Origin: Natronomonas pharaonis DSM 2160
Lineage (GTDB): Archaea > Halobacteriota > Halobacteria > Halobacteriales > Haloarculaceae
DNA: 64,000 nucleotides
Reading direction: 5' to 3'
NCBI RefSeq assembly: GCF_000026045.1
Contig: NC_007426.1
Coordinates: forward strand, 248,001-312,000
Shown: positions 54,922 through 62,814 of the stretch, in pieces
Position numbering within the stretch: position 1 is the first letter of the stretch
Layout of the letters: each line of letters starts with the position of its first letter
Notes under the pieces: model-generated
The model's input: only the letters and a program-made list of their open reading frames with translations
Databases searched by the model: none
Told to the model about the DNA's origin: nothing
Program-made: the position numbers and the translations under genes

Positions 54922-54955
54922 GAGTTCAGTGTCCGTCAGAGTTCAGTGTCCGTCA
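54922..54955 (+). repeat. perfect 17-bp tandem duplication
   Basis: GAGTTCAGTGTCCGTCA occurs twice without gap (54922-54938, 54939-54955). Confidence 0.85.
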
Positions 54956-55181
54956 GATATTATGGCGGAGCTCCCGCCCGGTGGGGGGCTTCGGTCGGCA
55001 CGTCGGCGTCCGGGTGCTCGAAGTCGGGGCTCCCAATCTCTTTGCCGACCTCATCAAAAAACTTAATACCGAACTCGACCATCGGTTCGACTGCATCAAG
55101 TGGACATCCGTTTGCACGCCCTCCACCGAATCAGGGCCTCTACCCCCTGTATTCTTTCCATTCGCTCGATGCGGGGTGGTT

Positions 55182-55202
55182 TTCCAATTGAAACGGTGGG
55201 GT
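55182..55202 (+). other. origin recognition box (ORB), right side
   Basis: TTCCAATTGAAACGGTGGGG matches the ORB core with a shorter G-string. It lies 31 bp before the orc1 ATG and so may link Orc binding to orc1 expression. Confidence 0.65.
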
Positions 55203-55233
55203 ACAGCGGAGACACGCCGCAGGGGAACACAGA

Positions 55234-56949
55234 ATGACAAACGACGACACGGCATCGGAACCCAGGACGCAAGATCGGCTCGAGCGAGGGAGTGGCGACA
55301 CGGACGAAGACAGCGAAGACACTGTGGACATCGACACAGACACCGAGGGTAGCGATGACGTTGCTACCCCGTCGCAGTCGTCGGGTTCTCCAGTCGAAAC
55401 TGGGGGGTTCTCCGAGGATGAATCCGACTCGGAGCGGACCGACTCCGTGCCGACGGGCTCCGAACACGCCCGAAACGTTGATGGCTTCTCCGGTGACATC
55501 GACCTCGAAGACCTCGACCTCGCTCCGGACGATGAAACCGAAGAAGACGGCGAGGCCGACGAAGCATCAAGAGGGCTCTTCGACGACCTTCTGGAAGGAG
55601 AGCCGATATTCGAGAACAAAGAAGTCCTCCGGCCGTCCTACACGCCGCACAAACTCCCCCACCGCGAAGAGCAGATAAACAACATGGCGACGATTCTGGT
55701 CACTGCCCTTCGCGGGGAGACGCCGTCCAACATCCTCATTTACGGAAAGACAGGGACCGGAAAGACCGCCAGCGCGAAGTTCGTCAGCGAGGAACTGGAG
55801 ACGACCTCACAAAAGTACGAGGTCCCCTGTGAGGTGCAGTACATCAACTGCGAGGTGACAGATACGCAGTATCGCGTGCTCGCCCAACTCGCAAACAAGT
55901 TCATCGAAAAAAACGAGGCCTACATCGAGTCCCGACTCGATGAACTCGAAGCCCTCAGAGACCGGGCTGCAGAGGACCCTGCTGCCCTCGACGACACCGA
56001 GTTCGATAGCGTCGCCGCCGTCGAAGCCGAAATCGACACTCTCGAAACTGACCTCGAGGAGTTCGACCCTGTCCCGATGACCGGCTGGCCGACAGACCGC
56101 GTCTACTCGACGTTCTTCGACGCCGTCGACTACCACGAGCGGGTCGTCGTCATCATGCTCGACGAGATCGACAAGCTCGTCGAAAAATCCGGCGACGACA
56201 CGCTGTATAACCTCTCGCGGATGAACTCCGAGCTTTCGAACTCCCGGGTCTCGATTATGGGCATCTCCAACGACCTCAAGTTCACCGACTTCCTCGACCC
56301 CCGAGTCAAATCGAGCCTCGGCGAGGAGGAAATCGTCTTCCCGCCGTACGACGCGACCCAGCTCCGCGATATCCTCCAACACCGCGCGGAAATCGCGTTC
56401 AAGCCGGACACCCTCTCCGATGATGTCATCCCGCTGTGTGCGGCCTTCGCCGCCCAGGAACACGGTGATGCCCGGCGGGCGCTCGATTTGCTCCGGACGG
56501 CCGGCGAACTCGCCGAACGGGACCGCACCGAGACTATCACTGAAAAGCATGTCCGCAAAGCACAGGAAAAAATCGAGCTGGACCGCGTCGTCGAGGTCGT
56601 CAGGACGCTGCCGACACAGTCGAAGCTCGTTCTCTATGCGACCATCCTGTTGGAGAAAAACGGCGTCCACAACATCAACACCGGCGAGGTGTTCAACATC
56701 TACAAGCGGCTCTGTGAGGAGATCGACGCCGACGTGCTCACCCAGCGACGGGTGACCGACCTCATAAGCGAACTCGACATGCTCGGCATCGTCAACGCCG
56801 TTGTCGTCTCGAAGGGTCGCTACGGCCGCACCAAGGAAATCAGCCTCTCGGTTCCGTTGGACGAAACCGAGGCCGTGCTACTGTCGGACTCCCGCGTCGG
56901 CGAGGTAGAGGACGCACAGCCGTTCGTGCAGGCGCGGTTCGACAACTGA
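55234..56949 (+). CDS. orc1: Orc1/Cdc6 origin-recognition initiator
   Basis: A 571-residue AAA+ initiator that binds ORBs and recruits MCM. An acidic disordered N-terminus (1-125) is unusually long. Walker A is GKTGTGKT (171-178), Walker B VVVIMLDEID (304-313), and sensor 1 is MGISNDLKF. A charged helical insertion (about 225-280) interrupts the AAA+ core. The C-terminal winged helix (about 470-571) includes INTGEVFNIYKRLCEEI. Located directly at the origin as in other haloarchaea. A fifth ORB-like sequence lies within its own coding region at 55388. Confidence 0.97.
   Translation: MTNDDTASEPRTQDRLERGSGDTDEDSEDTVDIDTDTEGSDDVATPSQSSGSPVETGGFSEDESDSERTDSVPTGSEHARNVDGFSGDIDLEDLDLAPDDETEEDGEADEASRGLFDDLLEGEPIFENKEVLRPSYTPHKLPHREEQINNMATILVTALRGETPSNILIYGKTGTGKTASAKFVSEELETTSQKYEVPCEVQYINCEVTDTQYRVLAQLANKFIEKNEAYIESRLDELEALRDRAAEDPAALDDTEFDSVAAVEAEIDTLETDLEEFDPVPMTGWPTDRVYSTFFDAVDYHERVVVIMLDEIDKLVEKSGDDTLYNLSRMNSELSNSRVSIMGISNDLKFTDFLDPRVKSSLGEEEIVFPPYDATQLRDILQHRAEIAFKPDTLSDDVIPLCAAFAAQEHGDARRALDLLRTAGELAERDRTETITEKHVRKAQEKIELDRVVEVVRTLPTQSKLVLYATILLEKNGVHNINTGEVFNIYKRLCEEIDADVLTQRRVTDLISELDMLGIVNAVVVSKGRYGRTKEISLSVPLDETEAVLLSDSRVGEVEDAQPFVQARFDN
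55388..55407 (+). other. ORB-like sequence inside orc1
   Basis: CTCCAGTCGAAACTGGGGGG shares the first 13 bases with the ORB at 54682 and has a G-string. It encodes about residues 52-58 (SPVETGG) in the disordered N-terminus of Orc1. Confidence 0.55.
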
Positions 56950-57018
56950 CGCTGCCTTGTGCCACCTTGCGGAATGTACGCTACTACTGCCAGCCGCGCC
57001 GGGAGAGAAAATTGAACC

Positions 57019-57025
57019 TTTAAAC
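57019..57025 (+). promoter_or_regulatory. TATA box of microprotein operon
   Basis: CTTTAAA-type element ending 23 bp before the ATG at 57049. Confidence 0.5.
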
Positions 57026-57048
57026 GAGGGCCGGGAGAAGACCCGCGT

Positions 57049-57138
57049 ATGAGTCAGGCAACCAAAATCGTGCTCGGAACAATCGTGGTCTCGGCGGTCG
57101 TCGGCGGGCTGTTGCTCGCTGCCATCTCCGTCCTGTAA
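57049..57138 (+). CDS. 29-residue membrane microprotein
   Basis: MSQATKIVLGTIVVSAVVGG... is one short N-terminal polar segment followed by a single TM helix ending AAISVL. The stop overlaps the ATG of the next gene (TAATG), so the two are translationally coupled. The TATA box about 27 bp upstream of its own ATG makes this the first gene of the transcript. Function unknown. Too short for most gene finders. Confidence 0.65.
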   Translation: MSQATKIVLGTIVVSAVVGGLLLAAISVL

Positions 57139-57923
57139 TGTTCGAGCGGCGAGCGCTCACGGATGCACTGTCCGCCGTCCGCGACGAGTATGCCCCTTCG
57201 GCGCTCGTCGTCGACGCAGCGAACGACTTCGAGACGCTTCCGCCATCTGTCGCGGAAAACCTGCTTGCGGTCGTCGACGGCGTTGAGCCGTTGGCCTACG
57301 ACGAAACGACCGTTCCACCGGATGCCCCCGACATTCTCCATCGGCTTGCCGACTCGGAGTTCACCGTCGGCGCTCCCGGTGACGGCGGCGTAACGTGGAC
57401 GCGGCAGACGTCGCCGCCGACGGTCATTGTCAAACCCCGGCTGGAGGGCTCGCCGGAACCGTTTATCGACTTCCTCATCGCCGAAGCTCTCGTCGAACTC
57501 CATCTCGACTCTGCGGAACATTTCCTCGGCTTCTTTGGTGACGCCTACGAGGACCTCAACGACGCCGTGCCGTTGTCGCCGGTCGATACCTACCAGCTCG
57601 CGGCGGCGCTCCATACCGCTCATATCGGTCGCCGGAGCCGCCCCGTCTTCGACAGTTGGGCCGACCAGTTCCCGGACATCCACGCCGCGTGGGCCGACGC
57701 TGGCGAGCGGCTCGAACCACGGCTCGCCGACCTCTCGGCCGATGTCGCGACCGGCCGAACCGACTTCGCCGACGCGGCGGAGCTGGCCTGTAATGCCCTC
57801 AAGCACGATAGTGCGGTTCCCAAGCCGTTCGACGCGCTCGACACCGAAGCATACACCGACCACGGTGCGCCGTTTGCCGTCCGCTGGGCGGAAAAAACAT
57901 TCGCCGAACTCGACACTGATTGA
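57138..57923 (+). CDS. conserved haloarchaeal protein next to oriC
   Basis: A 261-residue acidic soluble protein (MFERRALTDALSAVRDEYAPSALVV...). The middle carries TVIVKPRLEGSPEPFIDFLIAEALVELHLD and a helical part EHFLGFFGDAYEDLNDAVPLSPVDTYQLAAALHTAHIG. No catalytic motif recognised. It overlaps the microprotein stop by one base. The position downstream of orc1 suggests, but does not show, an origin- or cell-cycle-linked role. Confidence 0.82.
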   Translation: MFERRALTDALSAVRDEYAPSALVVDAANDFETLPPSVAENLLAVVDGVEPLAYDETTVPPDAPDILHRLADSEFTVGAPGDGGVTWTRQTSPPTVIVKPRLEGSPEPFIDFLIAEALVELHLDSAEHFLGFFGDAYEDLNDAVPLSPVDTYQLAAALHTAHIGRRSRPVFDSWADQFPDIHAAWADAGERLEPRLADLSADVATGRTDFADAAELACNALKHDSAVPKPFDALDTEAYTDHGAPFAVRWAEKTFAELDTD

Positions 57924-58003
57924 TTCTGCCGCGCGACCGTGACAGCCCCTGTATCAGGGCATACGTCCCCGACCCCGGGCACACGTCCCCGAACTGTCCC
58001 GGC

Positions 58004-58417
58004 TCAGTTCCCGCCGAACCCGATACGCCCTGACGAAAGGTCCCGGTCGCTTTTGGGGCCGATGTGGTCGAACTCGTAGTCGTCGTCGGTGAGATAGACC
58101 TCGCCCCCCTCAACCGCAACATCGACGGCTTCGAGATAGGCACCCTCGCAGGGGCCGTGGCTACACTCCCCCGAGTCGGCTTCGAAAATCGCCCCGTGGC
58201 GGGTACAGACAAGCTCCTCGTCACGGAACTCCGCACCACTTCCTTTATCGAGCCGGACATCAGTCCAATGGGGACAGTAGTTGCGCCACGCCACGACATC
58301 GTCGTCCTGCCGGACCAACACGACTTCTTTCTCGTCGAACCCCTCCCGCAGCGTCACAAGCAGCGTCGAGTCCGTCGGCACCTCGTCGACGGCCACGATG
58401 TGCGAGGCGTCGTCCAT
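58004..58417 (-). CDS. Rieske [2Fe-2S] protein
   Basis: A 137-residue soluble Rieske ferredoxin-like protein (NirD/dioxygenase-ferredoxin type). Cluster ligands C48-P-H50 and C71-x2-H74 (CPHW...CTRHGAIF) are intact. There is no membrane anchor, so it is not a bc1-type subunit. Its partner oxygenase or reductase is not adjacent. The start at 58417 (MDDASHIVAVDEVP) gives a normal domain length; seven more residues are possible. Confidence 0.9.
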   Translation of the reverse strand: MDDASHIVAVDEVPTDSTLLVTLREGFDEKEVVLVRQDDDVVAWRNYCPHWTDVRLDKGSGAEFRDEELVCTRHGAIFEADSGECSHGPCEGAYLEAVDVAVEGGEVYLTDDDYEFDHIGPKSDRDLSSGRIGFGGN

Positions 58418-58546
58418 AGTCGCTATTTGCAACCGCACCGTTCAAGGGTTGCGAATGCGGCCGGATTCAGTCCCATCACGGCTATGCTGCAACGCCGCCC
58501 GACGAACGCCGTACGCTACAGGAGCGTACCGACACCGAGCCACGAG

Positions 58547-59242
58547 CTACAGCAGCGCGTCCGTCTCGACATCGCTTCCCTCGCCGCCAACCTGAACGTC
58601 GCCTTCGGGGGCGGGGCCAACGGCGACGGTTCCGCCGGCAACGATGGGGGCGACGAGCCCGGCAGCGACCACCCCCGGCGAGCGGAAAGAGCCGCCGACG
58701 GCGACTGTCGTACCGTCGTCGATACCGTGGTCGTCGATAGCCGTTCGGGCTGCGGTGAGCACGTCACCGTGGCTGTAGCGTTCTTCGCCCGCGCGAAGTA
58801 GCGGGTCCGTCCCCGCGATGTGGTCCGGCGGTTCCGTCGGGTTCTCGCTCCACACGTCGCGCTCGAAGTACGCTACCGTCGGGTCCCCCGGGTCGTCACC
58901 GTAGGCGACCGGCTTCGTGCCCGGCTCGACCGCCTCGGCGTCGATATCCGCTGCGGGGGCAACGATGGCCCGTGGCGAATCAAGCTCCGAGGGCGGCCCG
59001 AAGGAGACGACGCCGCCGAGCAGCGCCGCGCCGTACAGCGTCAACACCGGCTCCGGAAGCGGGTCGTCGGCGACAGCAACGCCGGCACCGCCCCTGACGC
59101 CGAGATGTCGCAGGAAATTGCCGGTCTTCCAGGCGGTCGTACAGAACCGCCGGTAGTCGTAGTCCCGGCCGACTGCCGGGGCGACGAGCGCCGGGGCGTC
59201 GGTTCGCCGGTCGCGGCCGATGATGTCGCCGAGTACGTCCAT
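58547..59242 (-). CDS. truncated AMP-binding enzyme-like protein
   Basis: A 231-residue protein resembling the N-terminal subdomain of acyl-CoA synthetases: ALVAPAVGRDYDYRRFCTTAWKTGNFLRHLGVRGGAGVAVADDPLPEPVLTLYGAALLGGVVSFGPP. The AMP-binding P-loop (TSGTTGxPK) and C-terminal lid are absent. The frame is intact and compositionally normal, so it looks like a short stand-alone haloarchaeal family rather than a recent pseudogene. Activity as a ligase is unlikely. Confidence 0.78.
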   Translation of the reverse strand: MDVLGDIIGRDRRTDAPALVAPAVGRDYDYRRFCTTAWKTGNFLRHLGVRGGAGVAVADDPLPEPVLTLYGAALLGGVVSFGPPSELDSPRAIVAPAADIDAEAVEPGTKPVAYGDDPGDPTVAYFERDVWSENPTEPPDHIAGTDPLLRAGEERYSHGDVLTAARTAIDDHGIDDGTTVAVGGSFRSPGVVAAGLVAPIVAGGTVAVGPAPEGDVQVGGEGSDVETDALL

Positions 59243-59343
59243 AGGCCAACTACGGGTGGCGGTTAGTTAAACCGGTCGTGACCGCCTGCGGCCACGACAG
59301 TCGGTTCCGTCACGTACTTCCGCACACCGCTCCTACTCCGTGT

Positions 59344-60219
59344 ATGGAGTATCTGGAGCGCCGACGGGCGCTCGTCGAATCGCGGCTGGAGGCCGTTCTC
59401 GACGCCACCGAGCCGGATGCCATGACCGACCGGCTCGAACACGTCTCGCTTTCGGGCGGCAAGCGTGTCCGGCCGATGGTCGCGTTGCTGGCGTTCGAGG
59501 CGGCCGGCGGCGAGCTCGTCGGCGAGGACGGCCGCGGCTCCGAGCCGTCCCGCAACGCCATCGATTTCGCGGTCGGCATCGAACTCGTCCACAACGCCTC
59601 GCTCGTCGTCGACGACATCATCGATGAGTCCGAACTCCGGCGCGGCGTCGACAGCGCGTGGGCCGCCTTCGGGTACGGCCCCGCGATTACCACCAGCGAT
59701 GGCTTACTCGGGGAGGCGTTCTCGCTTTTTTCCGCCGACCCACGCGCGATGCGGACGGTCGCCGAAGCGATGGTCGAACTCGGCGAAGGCGAGGCGACCG
59801 AACTTGTCGAACGCCCGGACTCCGAGGCCGCCTACATGGAGCTTGCGCGCCGGAAGACGGGGGCGCTGTTCCGCGCGGCCGCCGAACTCGGAGCCATCGC
59901 CGCCGATGCTGACACCTACGCTGTCGACGCCTTCGGCCAGTACGCCGAGCGGGTCGGCATCGCCTTCCAGATACGCGACGATGTCCTTGATGCGACCGCC
60001 GATGCCGACGACCTCGGCAAGCCCACTGGACAGGACGCCGAGATGGAACGCCCCTCAGTCGTCCAAATAACCGACATGTCGCCCGACGAGGCCAACGAGC
60101 GCGCTCGGACCGAGTCCGATGCCGCTCTCTCGTCGCTTTCGGCCGCCGACACGGTTGATTCGGAGGCTGTCGGCTATCTTGAGGACCTCGCCGAGTTCGT
60201 CGTCGTTCGGGAGCGGTAG
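59344..60219 (+). CDS. idsA: polyprenyl (geranylgeranyl) diphosphate synthase
   Basis: A 291-residue trans-prenyltransferase making C20 (or C15) diphosphate for archaeal lipids. The FARM motif is DDIID (90-94) and the SARM is DDVLD (212-216), with SGGKRVRPM (38-46) and ARRKTGALF. The start at 59344 (MEYLERRRALVESRLEAVL) is the family start. It lies 54 bp before prs on the same strand. Confidence 0.95.
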   Translation: MEYLERRRALVESRLEAVLDATEPDAMTDRLEHVSLSGGKRVRPMVALLAFEAAGGELVGEDGRGSEPSRNAIDFAVGIELVHNASLVVDDIIDESELRRGVDSAWAAFGYGPAITTSDGLLGEAFSLFSADPRAMRTVAEAMVELGEGEATELVERPDSEAAYMELARRKTGALFRAAAELGAIAADADTYAVDAFGQYAERVGIAFQIRDDVLDATADADDLGKPTGQDAEMERPSVVQITDMSPDEANERARTESDAALSSLSAADTVDSEAVGYLEDLAEFVVVRER

Positions 60220-60273
60220 CCGCGCGGCCGACGAACGAAAACGCGTTTAGCCCCGGCGCTCGGACGCGAGCGT

Positions 60274-61107
60274 ATGATAGTGCCGGGCTCAGACACGCAG
60301 GAACTCGCGGCCGCGCTTTCGGCCGCGCTCGACGAGCCGCTTGCGGCCGTCGAGTACGACCGCTTTGCCGACGGCGAGAGGCTCGTTCAGGTCCCGGAAA
60401 CGGACGACCGGGCCGTCGTCGTGGCTTCGACTGTCTCCGACAGCGCACACGTCGAGTTGCTCCAGTTACAGGATGCCGCCCGCCAGCAGGCCGAGGAGGT
60501 CGTCACCGTCCTGCCGTATATGGGCTATGCCAGACAGGACGCCGCTTTCGAGGACGGACAACCGGTTTCGGCCCGGGCTATCGCCCGAGCTGTCGCTACG
60601 GGAACTGACCGTGTACTGACGGTCAATCCGCACGAGACGGCGGTCTGTGACTTCTTCGACGTGCCGGCCACCCCGGTCGACGCGGCCGGTCGGCTCGCGG
60701 AGCCGCTACCATCGCTTTCGGACCCGCTTTTCCTCTCGCCGGACGCGGGAGCGATCGGACTCGCCGAAACCGTCAGCGACGCCTACGGCGACGGCGAGGT
60801 CGACTACTTCGAGAAGACCCGCACCTCCGATACCGAGGTCGAAATCGAGCCGAGCGACGCAACGACAACCGGCCGCGATATCGTCCTCGTCGACGATATC
60901 GTCGCCACCGGCTCGACGATGAGCACTGCCGTCGCCCAGCTTACAGCACCGGCTCGGGTGTTTGTTACCTGCGTCCACCCGATGCTGGCTGCCAACGCGC
61001 GAACGAAACTCGAACGGGCCGGTGTCGACGCCGTCTACGGAACTGATACCATCGAACGCCCGGTCTCGGCGGTCAGCGTCGCCCCCGCAATCGCCGAACA
61101 TCTGTAG
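60274..61107 (+). CDS. prs: ribose-phosphate pyrophosphokinase
   Basis: A 277-residue PRPP synthetase, supplying PRPP for nucleotides, His and Trp. FADGERLVQVPE, LPYMGYARQDAAFEDGQPVSARAIA (flexible ATP loop), VNPHE and DIVLVDDIVATGSTMSTA (PRPP-binding) are present. It is shorter than bacterial class I enzymes, as in other archaea. Possibly co-transcribed with idsA. Confidence 0.96.
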   Translation: MIVPGSDTQELAAALSAALDEPLAAVEYDRFADGERLVQVPETDDRAVVVASTVSDSAHVELLQLQDAARQQAEEVVTVLPYMGYARQDAAFEDGQPVSARAIARAVATGTDRVLTVNPHETAVCDFFDVPATPVDAAGRLAEPLPSLSDPLFLSPDAGAIGLAETVSDAYGDGEVDYFEKTRTSDTEVEIEPSDATTTGRDIVLVDDIVATGSTMSTAVAQLTAPARVFVTCVHPMLAANARTKLERAGVDAVYGTDTIERPVSAVSVAPAIAEHL

Positions 61108-61116
61108 CGCCCCCGG

Positions 61117-62814
61117 CTACCGCCGTCGTGCCGAAACCACTCCCGCGAGAAGCGCCAACACCGCCGCGACGACGCCAAACCCGGACTGTGACTCAGGCAT
61201 CGGGAGGCTGCCGTCGTCGGTTGTGCCCGGCGTAGGTGTCGCTTCGTCGGGCGCTGCCGTTGTCTCGGGAGTCACGGTCCCATCGTCAGAAGCCGCGCCC
61301 TCGCCGTTGGCTGGCTCGTCGGTGACCGTGACGGTCGTCGAGATGTCGTCGGCACCGACCGTGTACTCGCCCGGTTCGTCGAACTCAATGACGCCGGTGG
61401 CGTTCGTTGCACCGTCGACAGTGACCGTTTCGGTGCCGGCCGGCTCGCCGTCGACAGTGAACGTAACCGTGTGCTCGACGCCGTTCGCCGTTGATTCGAC
61501 GGTCGCCGAGACGGTTATCGGCTCGCCTACTTCGGCCGTCTCCGGCGTGACCGAAACCGCCGAGACGTACGCCGGCGTATCACTGAACGCCGCAGCGTGC
61601 TCACCACGGTCCCACACCGATGGCGCTGCGGTCGTCTCGGTGTACCGCTCAGCGTCGGCGCGAATATCGCTCCCGCCTGCCTCTTCGACGGCATCGAGGA
61701 ACGCCTCGTGTGTGAGCGGGTCGGCGTCGTTCATCGACGCGACGACCGCGTTCAGCGTCGTGTCCGACTCCGCTCGGAGCCGGCGGTCGATGTGTCCGAA
61801 TACGAGCGCCCCGCGGTCGTAGTCGGCGTTCGTGCCCTCCCACGTGTCGGGGTCGACAAGCTGGACATCGGTGTACTCATCGCCCGCCCCGTGTTCGAGC
61901 CGGTCGCGGAACGTCTCGGCGTCGATGTCGCCGGCCTCGTAGCTCAGGAGGGCCGCATAGTAGTCGGCCATCCCCTCGACCGTCCATCGCGTCGCGTCGG
62001 TGTGGCGGTCCGGCGCGTCGTTGAACGCCTGTCTGGTGTGGACGTACTCATGCACCCACGCGCTGCGGGCCGTATCGAGCGGCTCGCGGTCCCGAACCCA
62101 CATGTCGCCGGCCGGCCCGCGCTGTAGTCCCGCCGGCCCCCACTCGTGGAACTCGGTCGGCGCGGCGATGGCGAAGACGTTCTCGTTCCGGGAGCCGATA
62201 TCGAGCCGCCCGGACGCGGCGGTCAGCGAGTCGAGGATGGCCTCCGGCGATTCTCGGAGGTCGGCGGCCGCCGGAACGACGAGGCTGAACTGCTGGCCGG
62301 CAGCGGTCCGGGTATGCTGTTCATACGGGCCGAGATACGCCATGTGGCTGCTCGCGACGCCGGGGCCGTCGACCCGGCTTTCTCTGACAACTTCAGCGTC
62401 GGGGCCACGCCAAGAGAGGCCGATAAGCGGCGTTCTGACGATGGCCCACTCATCAGCATCGACATAAAAGAGCCCCTCGTGGCCGCCGCGCTGCTCTCTG
62501 ACGGTCGCCTCGTAGGCATACTCGACGGTTGGCTCTGTCGTCTCGCCCGTCCACTCGAAGGTCCGGTCGTCAGTCTGGCTGAAGCCGACAGCCCGCTCCG
62601 GAACGGCCCCTTCCGGTAGCGTCACTTCGAGTTCGGCGGTGTTTTCAGGAACCGACACCGCTGTCTCGACCGCGATATAATCGTCGCGGTCGTCCTGTGC
62701 GAGCGTGTTCTCAACGTCGATACTCGCGGCTGCGGCGGGTGTGGTGAACGCTGCGAGGACGAACAGCAATACCACGGCCGAAAGCAGCGGCACGACGACG
62801 TGCCGACGTTCCAT
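61117..62814 (-). CDS. exported HExxH metalloprotease-like surface protein
   Basis: A 565-residue protein. A signal peptide (1-30, ending TTPAAAA) precedes a beta-rich N-terminal part. H255-E-x2-H259 with E280 in WTVEGMADYYAAL gives a gluzincin-like zinc site as in M1/M61 peptidases. A PKD/CARDB-like domain (about 420-500) follows, then a Thr/Pro-rich stalk. The C-terminus SGFGVVAAVLALLAGVVSARRR resembles PGF-CTERM archaeosortase tails but with Ser in place of Pro. Its ATG overlaps the ileS stop by one base, so it is co-transcribed with ileS. Confidence 0.85.
   Translation of the reverse strand: MERRHVVVPLLSAVVLLFVLAAFTTPAAAASIDVENTLAQDDRDDYIAVETAVSVPENTAELEVTLPEGAVPERAVGFSQTDDRTFEWTGETTEPTVEYAYEATVREQRGGHEGLFYVDADEWAIVRTPLIGLSWRGPDAEVVRESRVDGPGVASSHMAYLGPYEQHTRTAAGQQFSLVVPAAADLRESPEAILDSLTAASGRLDIGSRNENVFAIAAPTEFHEWGPAGLQRGPAGDMWVRDREPLDTARSAWVHEYVHTRQAFNDAPDRHTDATRWTVEGMADYYAALLSYEAGDIDAETFRDRLEHGAGDEYTDVQLVDPDTWEGTNADYDRGALVFGHIDRRLRAESDTTLNAVVASMNDADPLTHEAFLDAVEEAGGSDIRADAERYTETTAAPSVWDRGEHAAAFSDTPAYVSAVSVTPETAEVGEPITVSATVESTANGVEHTVTFTVDGEPAGTETVTVDGATNATGVIEFDEPGEYTVGADDISTTVTVTDEPANGEGAASDDGTVTPETTAAPDEATPTPGTTDDGSLPMPESQSGFGVVAAVLALLAGVVSARRR

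Larger units (their letters stand above)
54012..55233. other. oriC: replication origin (oriC1-type) intergenic region
   Basis: A 1.2-kb gene-free region between divergent arvA and orc1. It contains two near-identical inverted 29-bp origin recognition boxes (54282-54310 and 54682-54710), a half box (54658-54679) and a right-hand box at 55182-55202. An AT-rich stretch (54346-54655) suits unwinding. Tandem repeats lie at 54520-54544, 54879-54908 and 54922-54955, and an inverted repeat at 54213-54248. The order orc1 - boxes - arvA matches the main chromosomal origin of haloarchaea. No reading frame here is convincing. Confidence 0.88.

Noticed and set aside
54879-54955. Direct repeats considered as a CRISPR remnant
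   Set aside because: Repeats are 14 and 17 bp with spacers of 0-2 bp and no cas genes; origin iterons or slippage fit better.
54592-55352. Open frames of 180-200 codons across the origin right side and into orc1
   Set aside because: They run through tandem repeats and ORBs in two frames at once; low-complexity Ser/Pro/Arg content and no conserved-looking segment.
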